A stretch of 34,320 bases of DNA, from positions 1 to 34,320 of the forward strand of contig CAZLXB010000018.1 in assembly GCA_964563545.1 (NCBI GenBank). Reading direction: 5' to 3'. Source of the stretch: Casp-actino8 sp964563545 (GTDB taxonomy: Bacteria; Actinomycetota; Acidimicrobiia; Acidimicrobiales; Ilumatobacteraceae). The notes under the pieces are model-generated. The model was not told the origin of the DNA, did not search any database, and saw only the letters and a program-made list of their open reading frames with translations. Made by a program: the position numbers and the translations under genes. This document shows positions 22,665 through 30,449 of this stretch, piece by piece. Each line of letters begins with the position of its first letter. The first letter of the stretch is position 1.

Positions 22665-24277
22665 CAGCCGACCTTCCCTGACGAGTTCTTCATGTCTGCG
22701 AGCGGATATTCCGAACCAACCACGATCACCTCGGTGAAATTGTCGGCCGGCGGCGGGGACGACGTCGCCCACTCGAGAGTGGTGCCATCCCAAGGATCGT
22801 CACCGGCGGCCTCGCCACCTGTGAACGACTTGGCGATCAGACCGATGAAGGCGAGGCTCACGAGGAGCATGAGCACGAAACCGATCGCGGTGAGCGCGTT
22901 CCAGAGTTCCTGCGGGCCGCCGTACGAGAAGCCATCGAGCACACCCGCCGGCTGATCGGCGAAGCCGGCAACCATGTACGGGAGCGATCCGACGGCCGTG
23001 GCCACGAAGGCGAGCAAAGCGAGCGGGAGTGCGGCCTTGTCGGGAACTCGACGTCCCCAGATCTTCGGACCCCAGTAGGCGATGGCACCGAAGGCCAACG
23101 TGACGGTGCCGAAGGTGACGGCGACGTACGAACCAGCTTCGAAGATCGTGCCGCCGAGTCCGGCGTCCTGAACCGAGTACAGAACGTGCGACGCCGCACC
23201 GAGAAGAATCGTCAGCAGACCGAGGACGGCGAACACGAGTGGCGACGCAACCCGCGGCTTCGCATTCTTCAGAGTGAGGGCCACACCACCGAGAACGCCG
23301 AGCAAGCCGAGCAGCGGCACGAGATTCAGTAAGGCGAACGGGAGGAGATCGGCGATCTTGTCGCCGAAGCCCGAGAAGAAACCGTCGCCCTCCCACGGCA
23401 AGGTGACGGCCGATTGGGTCGTGGCGGCCAGAAGGCCGACCGCGACCACACCAACCGCAACGTTGGCGGCGGCGCGCTGGGGAAGACGCGAGCGGTTCAT
23501 CACCGGCACTGCATCGAGAACGAAACCGAGGAGCGGAATGGCAAGCACGTAGGTGAACGGCTGCGAGAGCGACCAACCGATCCAGTGGTTGATTCCCATG
23601 TTGCCGCCGAAGCCGGCGCGGGCATAACGGTGGTCGACGTAGAGGTACACGTTGGTGCCGATGAAGACCGGCAAGCTCAGCAACAGGGCAACCGAGCCGA
23701 CGAACGACGACCACGAGAAGAGCGGTGCGCGCAGGAGGCCCATGCCGGGCGCCCGAGCGGTGAGGGCCGTGGTCACCACGGATCCGGCGACCATCAGACC
23801 ACCGAGAGCGAGAACCACCAGCGCAGCGAGATAGAGGTCGACCATCTCGGCCTCCCCGCCACCGGGTCCTCCGTTACCGATGATCGAGGCCACGGCGAGG
23901 CCGAGACCGGTGAGCCAGAACCAAAAGCCAGTGGCGGCGAGTCGCGGGAAGGCGATCGAGCGCGCCCCGAGTTGGAGCGGGACGATGGCCACGACCATGC
24001 CGAGCACGAGCGGCACGACCGCGCCGTAGGTGAGCAAGAGACGAGCGGCCGCCAGCACCTGGGATGCCGTGCTCTCGTCCAGGAGTTGGAAGCCCTCGGC
24101 GTCGATGCGTTCGACGGCGACGAGAACGGCGAGGACGAGTCCACCAAGGAGACCGACGAGGCCCGAACCGATGAAGAGACGACCGACGTGTTTGTGATCG
24201 GCCGATGTCAACCACGTGGCAACGGCGGGCTGTGAAGCCGCTCCATCGACCGCGTGGTGGGTGTCAATTGATGTCAT
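22664..24277 (-). CDS. Haem-copper oxidase subunit I homologue lacking all metal ligands
   Basis: The 537-residue protein is clearly related to CtaD. Shared blocks are TWLTSADHKHVGRLF (21-35), PLQLGARSIAFPR (100-112), RAPGMGLLRAPLFSWS (175-190), YWGPKIWGRR (401-410) and the C-terminal DPWDGTTLEWATSSPPP (494-510). Yet ungapped comparison gives A78 for the low-spin haem His, Q239 for the CuB His in the HPEVY motif (QPFTY, Tyr kept), no histidine pair near 285-290, and no histidines around 380-390 where HFHY should be. Only seven histidines remain and none is in a ligand position. It can hardly bind haem or copper. It begins a run of co-oriented genes upstream of ctaC. A structural, regulatory or ion-conducting role is possible. 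Confidence 0.8.
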   Translation of the reverse strand: MTSIDTHHAVDGAASQPAVATWLTSADHKHVGRLFIGSGLVGLLGGLVLAVLVAVERIDAEGFQLLDESTASQVLAAARLLLTYGAVVPLVLGMVVAIVPLQLGARSIAFPRLAATGFWFWLTGLGLAVASIIGNGGPGGGEAEMVDLYLAALVVLALGGLMVAGSVVTTALTARAPGMGLLRAPLFSWSSFVGSVALLLSLPVFIGTNVYLYVDHRYARAGFGGNMGINHWIGWSLSQPFTYVLAIPLLGFVLDAVPVMNRSRLPQRAAANVAVGVVAVGLLAATTQSAVTLPWEGDGFFSGFGDKIADLLPFALLNLVPLLGLLGVLGGVALTLKNAKPRVASPLVFAVLGLLTILLGAASHVLYSVQDAGLGGTIFEAGSYVAVTFGTVTLAFGAIAYWGPKIWGRRVPDKAALPLALLAFVATAVGSLPYMVAGFADQPAGVLDGFSYGGPQELWNALTAIGFVLMLLVSLAFIGLIAKSFTGGEAAGDDPWDGTTLEWATSSPPPADNFTEVIVVGSEYPLADMKNSSGKVG

Positions 24278-24424
24278 TCGAAGTGGCTCGCTTCACGCGC
24301 ACGGCGGGCTGCCGAAACGGCCCGCGGTTGAGGTTGGCAGGAGGGAATCCAGCACCCGACATTACCCATTTCTCCCTGCTCAGACCGAAATCCCGACCCC
24401 CGCGCGAGGACTCGGAAACGGGTG

Positions 24425-25375
24425 TCACACGCCGTGTCTGATGAGCACATCGGCGGCCAGCGCGCCGAACAGAAGAGTCACGTAGGAGATCGAGAACCCG
24501 AACAGTCGCATCGATCGGGCCGGAGTCGGATGACGACCGAGATCGATCGTTCCGAGCACGAAGAGCAGACCCAGAACTCCGGCCACGATCATGTACAGCA
24601 GTCCGAGGTCGGCCACCGGACCGAGCACAAGCGTGCAAGCGGTCAGGGCGACCGCATACCCGAACATCTGGCGGACGGTTTCGGCCATCGGGACGACGGT
24701 CGGGAGCATCGGGACCTGGGCCGCCCGGTAGTCGTCGGCATGCTTGATGGCGAGTGCCCAAAAATGGGGCGGAGTCCACAGAAAAATGGCTGTGAACAGG
24801 ACAAATGGCGCCCAGCCAAGTGAATTCTCCACCGCGGCCCAGCCCACCAGGACCGGTACGGCGCCGGCCGCGCCGCCGATCACGATGTTCTGGCGGCTCG
24901 TGCGCTTCAGCCACAAGGTGTACACGAAGACGTAGAAAAGGGTCGCCGACAGGGCCAGAACGGCCGACAAGAGGTTGGCCCCAGCCCATAGGACCCCGAA
25001 GGCCACCGCTTCCAGGACCAGGGCGAAGATCAGCGCTGACCGGGGGGCGATCAGTCCGGTCACGAGCGGGCGACCCTTGGTGCGCTCCATCAAGCGGTCG
25101 ATGTCGCGGTCGACCACCATGTTGATGGCGTTGGCACCGCCGGCGGCCAGGGTTCCACCGGCCAGGGTGATGAGCACCAGCCCCCAACTCGGCCAGCCTT
25201 TCTCAGCCAGGACCATGGTGGGGATGGTGGTGATGAGGAGAAGTTCGATGATCCGAGGTTTGGTGAGGGCGACGTACCCGCCGATCACGGTTCGGGGAGC
25301 CCGTCTTGGACCATGGGCTGCGACCCCGCCGGGCGCGAGCCGAGACGGGACGAGGGGGCGGGCACCGACGGACAT
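24425..25375 (-). CDS. ctaB: Protohaem IX farnesyltransferase (haem O synthase)
   Basis: The 316-residue UbiA-type membrane enzyme attaches a farnesyl group to haem b to make haem O, the precursor of haem A for the oxidase downstream. VALTKPRIIELLLITTIP is the family start; NAINMVVDRDIDRLMERT carries the Asp-rich prenyl-diphosphate motif, and KHADDYRAAQVPMLPTV the second conserved loop. About nine helices. The start is an ATG after which a 30-residue proline/arginine-rich tail precedes the core. It lies 147 bp upstream of the subunit I-like gene on the same strand; that interval holds a weak GC-rich hairpin and a TAATGT that might be a -10 box. clpS is divergent. Confidence 0.92.
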   Translation of the reverse strand: MSVGARPLVPSRLAPGGVAAHGPRRAPRTVIGGYVALTKPRIIELLLITTIPTMVLAEKGWPSWGLVLITLAGGTLAAGGANAINMVVDRDIDRLMERTKGRPLVTGLIAPRSALIFALVLEAVAFGVLWAGANLLSAVLALSATLFYVFVYTLWLKRTSRQNIVIGGAAGAVPVLVGWAAVENSLGWAPFVLFTAIFLWTPPHFWALAIKHADDYRAAQVPMLPTVVPMAETVRQMFGYAVALTACTLVLGPVADLGLLYMIVAGVLGLLFVLGTIDLGRHPTPARSMRLFGFSISYVTLLFGALAADVLIRHGV

Positions 25376-25429
25376 CACGCTCGATCGTACGGGGGTGTCA
25401 AACACCCGACCAACCGCGACAATGTTCCG

Positions 25430-25768
25430 GTGGATGTCGTTTGCGTGACTCCCGTCGCTGTCTCGGCCTCGACGATCGTCAGACCCGAGTCCGATACCGA
25501 CACCGACGTCCGGCCCGACAACCCGTGGGTCGTGCTCGTCTGGAACGACCCGATCAATCTCATGAGTTACGTGACCTACGTGTTGCAGAAGCTCTTCGGC
25601 TACAGCCTCGAGAAGGCCACCGAGTTGATGCTCGACGTCCATCACAAAGGCCGCGCCGTCGTGAGCGCCGGATCGCGTGAGAAAGCCGAGATGGACGTCT
25701 TCCGACTGCACGAGCACGGACTCTGGGCAACGATGCAAAAAGATGGATCCGACGGTGGTGATTCGTGA
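25430..25768 (+). CDS. clpS: ClpS, ATP-dependent Clp protease adaptor
   Basis: The product (about 112 residues) delivers N-degron proteins to ClpAP/ClpCP. The core is PWVVLVWNDPINLMSYV (with the ND that binds the N-terminal residue), then YVLQKLFGYSLEKATELMLDVHHKGRAVV and a late LHEHGLWATM. The hydrophilic N-terminal tail is as usual. The start is uncertain: GTG at 25430 lies seven bases after a GACAAT -10-like element and would be leaderless; GTG at 25445 is the other choice. It overlaps the DUF2017 gene (GTGA), a pairing common in actinobacteria. Confidence 0.92.
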   Translation: MDVVCVTPVAVSASTIVRPESDTDTDVRPDNPWVVLVWNDPINLMSYVTYVLQKLFGYSLEKATELMLDVHHKGRAVVSAGSREKAEMDVFRLHEHGLWATMQKDGSDGGDS

Positions 25769-26232
25769 TCCGACGTCCGCGCCAACCGGTTCAGCGCACG
25801 CGCAACGGCTTCGTTCTCCAACTCGACGCCGACGAGCGTCACCTACTTCGGCGACTACTCGGTGAGATTCGAGACCTCGTGACCACCGCTCCGGTCGGCG
25901 ACGCGAAGATGCAACGGCTCTTCCCACCGGCCTATACCGACGACGCCGAGGGTGAAGCCGACTATCAGCGGCTCATGCGCGAGGAACTCGTGGCCAGTCG
26001 ACTTTCGTCGATCGAGATCGTCGATGCGATTCTCCAGGACGATGGATCGCGAACACTCAGTGGTGACGAGGTCGACGCCTTTGCCCAGAATCTGAACGCC
26101 GTCCGACTCATCCTCGGCACGCTCCTCAACGTCGGTGAGGATGACGACGACGCCGAATCCCCGGAGATGGCGCTCTACCAGTTCTTGTCGTGGCTGGTCG
26201 ACGGTGCGATCACGGCCTTGATGAGGGCGTGA
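25765..26232 (+). CDS. DUF2017 family protein
   Basis: The 155-residue protein belongs to the DUF2017 group found next to clpS in many actinobacteria. It begins RTRNGFVLQLDADERHLLRRLLGEIRDL, has a central FPPAYTDDAEGEADYQRL and ends with ALYQFLSWLVDGAITALM. It is helical and acidic, without signal peptide or membrane helix. Its function is not known to me; the constant link with clpS hints at protein turnover. The start GTG overlaps the clpS stop. Confidence 0.85.
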   Translation: MIRRPRQPVQRTRNGFVLQLDADERHLLRRLLGEIRDLVTTAPVGDAKMQRLFPPAYTDDAEGEADYQRLMREELVASRLSSIEIVDAILQDDGSRTLSGDEVDAFAQNLNAVRLILGTLLNVGEDDDDAESPEMALYQFLSWLVDGAITALMRA

Positions 26233-26275
26233 ATCTCCGGTCCGAGAGGGCGAGCCACCCCGGGACGATGGAGAA

Positions 26276-26299
26276 GTCGCACCGGGGGCGGGGTGCGAC
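26276..26299. terminator. Hairpin after the clpS-DUF2017 pair
   Basis: GTCGCACC (26276-26283) pairs perfectly with GGTGCGAC (26292-26299) around a G-rich loop. No T-run follows. It lies 43 bp after the DUF2017 stop and 52 bp before the tRNA cluster, so it probably ends the first operon. No firm tRNA promoter can be named in between (TAGGCT at 26317-26322 is a weak -10 candidate). Confidence 0.45.
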
Positions 26300-26351
26300 C
26301 ACCGGTCCGACCCCGCTAGGCTGGCGAGGCTCTCAGCAGGACAAGTACCTA

Positions 26352-26424
26352 GCCCCCATCGTCTAGTGGCCTAGGACACCACCCTTTCAAGGTGGCGGCA
26401 CGGGTTCGAATCCCGTTGGGGGTG
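26352..26424 (+). tRNA. tRNA-Glu(TTC)
   Basis: A full 73-base cloverleaf: acceptor GCCCCCA/TGGGGGT with a G-U end pair, anticodon stem CCACC/GGTGG with loop CTTTCAA (anticodon TTC), and T arm ACGGG-TTCGAAT-CCCGT. CCA follows at 26425-26427. It is the first of three tRNAs in a row. Confidence 0.95.
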
Positions 26425-26438
26425 CCAAGCAAGTCGTT

Positions 26439-26512
26439 GGTCTCGTGGTGAAGTTGGAGTTCACGCCGGCCTGTCAAGCCGGAGGTCGCGGGTTCGAGTC
26501 CCGTCGGGACCG
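26439..26512 (+). tRNA. tRNA-Asp(GTC)
   Basis: The cloverleaf has acceptor GGTCTCG/CGGGACC, anticodon stem CCGGC/GCCGG with loop CTGTCAA (anticodon GTC), and T loop TTCGAGT. CCA follows at 26513-26515. It is 11 bp after the CCA of tRNA-Glu and probably shares its transcript. Confidence 0.95.
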
Positions 26513-26541
26513 CCAGTGCATTCGGTTATCCGGGCGCACGC

Positions 26542-26614
26542 GGTCGAGTAGCTCAGTCGGCAGAGCGTCCGCCTGAAAAGCGGAAGGTCACCGGATCGAC
26601 GCCGGTCTCGACCA
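26542..26614 (+). tRNA. tRNA-Phe(GAA)
   Basis: The acceptor GGTCGAG/CTCGACC, the D arm AGCTCAGTCGGCAGAGC, and the anticodon stem TCCGC/GCGGA with loop CTGAAAA (anticodon GAA) are normal. CCA is encoded at 26615-26617. The T loop reads ATCGACG, so the nearly universal T54 is replaced by A (26595). The T stem ACCGG/CCGGT is perfect. Confidence 0.93.
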
Positions 26615-26616
26615 CC

Positions 26617-26640
26617 AAGAGGCGCCTTCGGGCGCCTCTT
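26617..26640. terminator. Terminator of the tRNA cluster with TTCG tetraloop
   Basis: AAGAGGCGCC (26617-26626) and its exact complement (26631-26640) form a 10-bp stem closed by TTCG. It starts at the last base of the tRNA-Phe CCA and ends six bases before the stop of the convergent thioesterase gene, so it can serve both strands. Confidence 0.8.
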
Positions 26641-26646
26641 CGCATT

Positions 26647-27483
26647 TCAGGTTCGGCGCTGGCGCGCTTCGCGCAACAAGAACTCCTGTGCCGCGGTGGC
26701 CACGTGCACTCCGTCTTCGCTGAAGATGTGGCCGATCGCAAGGCCACGACTGTTCGTCAGCGAGTGGCACATGAAGTCGTGCAGATGCCAACGATCAGCG
26801 CGCATCGGACGGTGGAACCAGATCGTGTGATCGAGACTCGCTCCGTAGTAATTGCCGTGTGGATCGGGATCGACCGACCGCACCGGATGCGTCCGATCGA
26901 CCGACTCCGACGGAAGATCGTCGCTCAAGTAGGTGAACGCGCAACGGTGCAGCAGCTGCAGGGCCGGATCCATCGGATCGCCGATCGATTCCGAGATGCG
27001 AAACCAACTCATGCTGCGACCGAGGCCTTCCCGACCGTCAGCGGGCATGTCGGCCGGTTCGATCGAACGTCGGTCGAAGACCTCCGACCACGACGAGTTC
27101 TGCACCGAGTCCGGGCCCGGCACACCCGTCGGGTAGCGAATCGTCTGCACGTCGGGGCTGACCTCGGGCACCTGGAACGAAGCCTCGAGGTTGAGGATGG
27201 CGCCGACGGTTTGACGTGCGACGACTCGTCGGGTGCAGAACGTCTTGCCGTTGCGAATGCGATCGACTTCGTAGCGGACCGGTTCGGAGGCATCACCACG
27301 GCGGATGAAGTACGCGCGCATCGAATGCGGCTCCATCGGTGCATCGACCGTCTCGGCCGCGGCGCGCAACGCCTGAGCGACGATGTGGCCACCGTAGAGA
27401 CCACCCCACGGATACTGACGACCAGCACCAACGAACGTGTCAGGGCCGTGGTTCTCGAGATCGAACAGTTGGGCGAGCGTCAC
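26647..27483 (-). CDS. tesB: Acyl-CoA thioesterase II (TesB family)
   Basis: The 278-residue protein has the double hot-dog fold of TesB. The first half has GGLYGGHIVAQALRAA (27-42) and HSMRAYFIRRGD (53-64), with RNGKTFCTRRVVARQ (82-96). The second half ends with YGASLDHTIWFHRP, holding the Asp of the Asp/Gln/Thr catalytic set, and SRGLAIGHIFSEDG. It hydrolyses acyl-CoA to free acid and CoA; chain length is unknown. The GTG start lies a few bases after TAGCCT, which may be a leaderless -10. It stands alone between the tRNA terminator and usp. Confidence 0.88.
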   Translation of the reverse strand: MTLAQLFDLENHGPDTFVGAGRQYPWGGLYGGHIVAQALRAAAETVDAPMEPHSMRAYFIRRGDASEPVRYEVDRIRNGKTFCTRRVVARQTVGAILNLEASFQVPEVSPDVQTIRYPTGVPGPDSVQNSSWSEVFDRRSIEPADMPADGREGLGRSMSWFRISESIGDPMDPALQLLHRCAFTYLSDDLPSESVDRTHPVRSVDPDPHGNYYGASLDHTIWFHRPMRADRWHLHDFMCHSLTNSRGLAIGHIFSEDGVHVATAAQEFLLREARQRRT

Positions 27484-27521
27484 GTCATCAGGCTACGTAC
27501 GCCCCGGCGTGGTTCGTCGGG

Positions 27522-28466
27522 TCAGGTCGAGTGAACGACGACCACCGGTCCGCGACTGCGATGCGCCACCGCTACCGCGGTACTTCCGAGCAAGACCGAG
27601 GCAAGAAGGCTGTGACTCTTCGACGACACCACGATCACGTCTTGTGGGCCGGCTTCTTCGGTCAGAACATCGGCGGCCGAACCTTCCACGGCTTTGGACA
27701 TGATCTTCGTTCCGTGCGGACCTTCGAGTTGTTTGCGACCACGTTCGGCGACGTCCTTCGCATCGCGCAACAACGCGAGGCGCAACTCCTCGACTCCGGG
27801 GCCCATCATCATTCCGGCCTCGGGGATCATCGCCTGATACGGATAGTGCCAAGCCGTCACGACCTCGAGATCCCGATGCAGACACTTGGCGAGCGACAAC
27901 GCCCAATGCGCGGCCTGCAACGAACGAGTGGAGCCGTCGATTCCCACCACCACCCGGCCCGGTACCGAACGATTGCTCGTCTCCGGTACGAGCACCACGG
28001 GACATTTCGCGCGGTGCGACACCGCGTAACTCACCGAACCCATGAGCAAACCCTGGGCCGAGCCCACACCGCGCGTGCCGAGCACGATGGCGGCCGCATC
28101 CTCACTCGCCTTCAAAATCGCGGTGGCCGGCGCGCCCTGATCGATGAATGTCTCGATGGTGAGACCCGGGCAACCGTGACGCACTCGGTCGGCGAGTTCA
28201 TTCATCATCACGTGGTGCTTCAGATCGATCTCGTGCACTTCACTCGACGTCAGCGCCGGCATCACGTAGCCCGCGCTCATTCCGATCCCCACCATGGCCG
28301 GCAAGGAGTAGCTGGTGATCACGCGCAGTGAGCGACCAGTCGCCCGAGCCATGTCGGCGGCCCACCACACCGCCGCTTCGGCGTTGGCCGAACCATCGAA
28401 GCCGGCAAGGATCGGTCGCTTGTCGCCCGGACTCGGATCGATGTGGAGATTCGGATCGTCGTTCAT
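27522..28466 (-). CDS. Universal stress protein with two UspA domains
   Basis: The 314-residue protein has two UspA domains (about 15-155 and 160-312). The first holds ILAGFDGS and the ATP motif GTRGVGSAQG followed by LLMGSVS, so it should bind ATP. In the second, VVVGIDGSTRS is kept, but the ATP loop reads SSKSHSLLASVLLGS, without the G-x2-G start, so ATP binding is probably weak or lost. A domain pair of this kind is frequent in actinobacterial stress and dormancy genes. Two inverted repeats lie 29-72 bp upstream of the ATG. Confidence 0.87.
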   Translation of the reverse strand: MNDDPNLHIDPSPGDKRPILAGFDGSANAEAAVWWAADMARATGRSLRVITSYSLPAMVGIGMSAGYVMPALTSSEVHEIDLKHHVMMNELADRVRHGCPGLTIETFIDQGAPATAILKASEDAAAIVLGTRGVGSAQGLLMGSVSYAVSHRAKCPVVLVPETSNRSVPGRVVVGIDGSTRSLQAAHWALSLAKCLHRDLEVVTAWHYPYQAMIPEAGMMMGPGVEELRLALLRDAKDVAERGRKQLEGPHGTKIMSKAVEGSAADVLTEEAGPQDVIVVSSKSHSLLASVLLGSTAVAVAHRSRGPVVVVHST

Positions 28467-28494
28467 GCCCCGATGATGCGTCCGGATGACCTAC

Positions 28495-28538
28495 GTCCCC
28501 CAGGGGACTTGGTGATGAATCGCAGGGTCCTTGGACCC
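28495..28538. promoter_or_regulatory. Two inverted repeats upstream of the universal stress gene
   Basis: GTCCCC-CA-GGGGAC (28495-28508) and GGGTCC-TT-GGACCC (28525-28538) are both perfect 6-2-6 inverted repeats, with centres exactly 30 bp apart, near three helix turns. They lie in the 106-bp space before the usp start. The layout fits paired sites for a dimeric regulator; the GGGAC-rich cores recall DosR-type boxes but do not match that consensus. Confidence 0.45.
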
Positions 28539-28572
28539 GAAACGATTCCGATTCTCACCCGAGACCGGTGAG

Positions 28573-29142
28573 TCAGGTGCCGTATCCGAACCCGAGGTCG
28601 GGCGCGGTGAGCATGGGCGCGAACGGGATGCCCCGCTCGGCCGCCATCGCCGCACAGGTTCCACCACGATCGACGATCACCGTGATCAGTACCGGTTCGG
28701 CACCGAAGGCGATTACCGCGTCGACCGCTTCCATGATCGATGTTCCCCGCGTCACGGTGTCTTCGGTGATGACGACTTTGTCGCCTTGTTGCAACGCGCC
28801 GGCGATCCGTCCGGTCACCCCGTGATCCTTGGCTTCCTTCCGCACACTGAAACTGCGAAGTACTCGACCCCGGGTGGCACCGACGGCCGCGATGCCGAAC
28901 GCAACCGGATCGGCGCCCATCGTGAGGCCGCCGATTGCCGTCGCGGTCGGTGGAATCAGAGTCAGAGCCACGTCGGCCACGAGGACGATTCCGTCGGGAC
29001 GACACGCGGTCTGCTTGGTGTCGAGGAACCAAGAACTCTTGGCGCCGGACTTCAACGTGAAGTCGCCCACCTTCAGCGCGTGTTCGAGCACGTGCGCACG
29101 AAGGGCCGACCGCGCCGGATCGAGTGCGGGAAGTTCAGCCAT
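28573..29142 (-). CDS. pyrE: Orotate phosphoribosyltransferase
   Basis: The 189-residue enzyme joins orotate to PRPP to give orotidine monophosphate in pyrimidine synthesis. The PRPP-binding motif is VVITEDTVTRGTS (123-135), KSGAKSSWFLDTK (31-43) is the usual N-terminal block, and RKEAKDHG (101-108) the flexible catalytic loop with its lysines. Length is normal. The ATG overlaps the purB stop by one base (TGATG), so it is the third gene of a purA-purB-pyrE group. Confidence 0.92.
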   Translation of the reverse strand: MAELPALDPARSALRAHVLEHALKVGDFTLKSGAKSSWFLDTKQTACRPDGIVLVADVALTLIPPTATAIGGLTMGADPVAFGIAAVGATRGRVLRSFSVRKEAKDHGVTGRIAGALQQGDKVVITEDTVTRGTSIMEAVDAVIAFGAEPVLITVIVDRGGTCAAMAAERGIPFAPMLTAPDLGFGYGT

Positions 29143-30449
29143 CAGCCGACCTCGGGCAGTTGATCGAAGATTCGTGAAACGTGCACGAGGGAGCGACGAA
29201 GATCGAAGGCGTCGTCGAGCACCGCACTTGGCAGAGCTACGATCTGCGGATCGGCGGCGAGAGTCGCGCGGAACTCCTTGCCTCCACTCGATGCCTGGCT
29301 CGCCGCCGTTTGCACGATGCGATATGCATCGTCACGGGTGAGGCCAGCCTGCACGAGCGCGAGCAGGACAGGCTGGCTGAACACCAGACCACGGGTGGAT
29401 TGAAGGTTCTCGCGCATGCGTTCCGGGAACACCTGAAGGCCTTCGAGGAGTCGACGCAGACGGTGGATCATGTAATGGGCGAGCATCGACGAATCCGGAA
29501 GGATGATCCGCTCGACCGACGAATGCGAGATGTCGCGCTCGTGCCAGAGCGCGACATCCTGCAGCGCGGCCTGCAGATTGCCGCGCAACACCCGGGACAA
29601 GCCGCTGATGGTCTCGGCCGATATCGGGTTGCGCTTGTGTGGCATGGCCGACGAACCCTTCTGGCCGGCCTTGAAACCCTCTTCGACCTCGTGGACCTCG
29701 GTGCGCTGAAGGTGTCGTAACTCGACGGCGATCATCTCGCACGTCACTCCGAGAGAGGCACACGCCCAGACGTATTCGGCGTGTCGATCACGCGCGATCA
29801 CCTGCGTGGCCGGAACCGGCATCAGATCGAGTTTGGCTCCGACCCGTCGTTCGATCTCCGGATCGATGTTCGAGTAAGTGCCCACGGCGCCGGAGAGTTT
29901 GCAGACGCCGATGGCGCGCCGCGCCGCCACGAGCCGCTCGCGATCACGATCGATCTGCATCGCCCACAGGGCCACCTTGGCACCGAAGGTCGTGGGCTCG
30001 GCGTGGATTCCGTGGGTTCGCCCGATCATCACCGTGTCACGGTGGTGCTTGGCGATCGACACGACCGTGCGCAACAAAGCCGAGGTGCCGTCGATGAGGA
30101 GATCACAGGCATCACGGAGCATCCAGCACCACGCAGTGTCGACGATGTCACTGGACGTGAGTCCGTAGTGGATCCACGATCCGGCCGGACGGCCGATGCG
30201 CTCCTGCACGACGTCGACGAAGGCGGCGACGTCGTGATCGGTCGTGCGCTCACGTTCGAGCACCGCATCGATGAACGCCGTATCGATGGCAGGCGCATTC
30301 GTGCGACAGGTCACTGCGTCCGGGGCCGGAACCACACCGAGAGCCGCGTGCGCCTCGGTGGCCAGCAACTCGATCTCGAGCCAGCGTCGGAATTTCGATT
30401 CGTCGGAGAAGATGCTCTCCATCTCGGGCAGCGAATAACGCGGGATCAT
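29142..30449 (-). CDS. purB: Adenylosuccinate lyase
   Basis: The 435-residue fumarase-family enzyme splits SAICAR and adenylosuccinate in purine synthesis. The signature GSSAMPHKRNP (265-275) holds the mobile catalytic loop with Ser266. The catalytic-type histidine lies in GRTHGIHAEP (143-152), and HYGLTSSDIVDT (94-105) is the first conserved region. Length is normal. The ATG overlaps the purA stop (ATGA). A start six codons upstream is possible but adds only a tryptophan-rich tail. Confidence 0.94.
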   Translation of the reverse strand: MIPRYSLPEMESIFSDESKFRRWLEIELLATEAHAALGVVPAPDAVTCRTNAPAIDTAFIDAVLERERTTDHDVAAFVDVVQERIGRPAGSWIHYGLTSSDIVDTAWCWMLRDACDLLIDGTSALLRTVVSIAKHHRDTVMIGRTHGIHAEPTTFGAKVALWAMQIDRDRERLVAARRAIGVCKLSGAVGTYSNIDPEIERRVGAKLDLMPVPATQVIARDRHAEYVWACASLGVTCEMIAVELRHLQRTEVHEVEEGFKAGQKGSSAMPHKRNPISAETISGLSRVLRGNLQAALQDVALWHERDISHSSVERIILPDSSMLAHYMIHRLRRLLEGLQVFPERMRENLQSTRGLVFSQPVLLALVQAGLTRDDAYRIVQTAASQASSGGKEFRATLAADPQIVALPSAVLDDAFDLRRSLVHVSRIFDQLPEVG

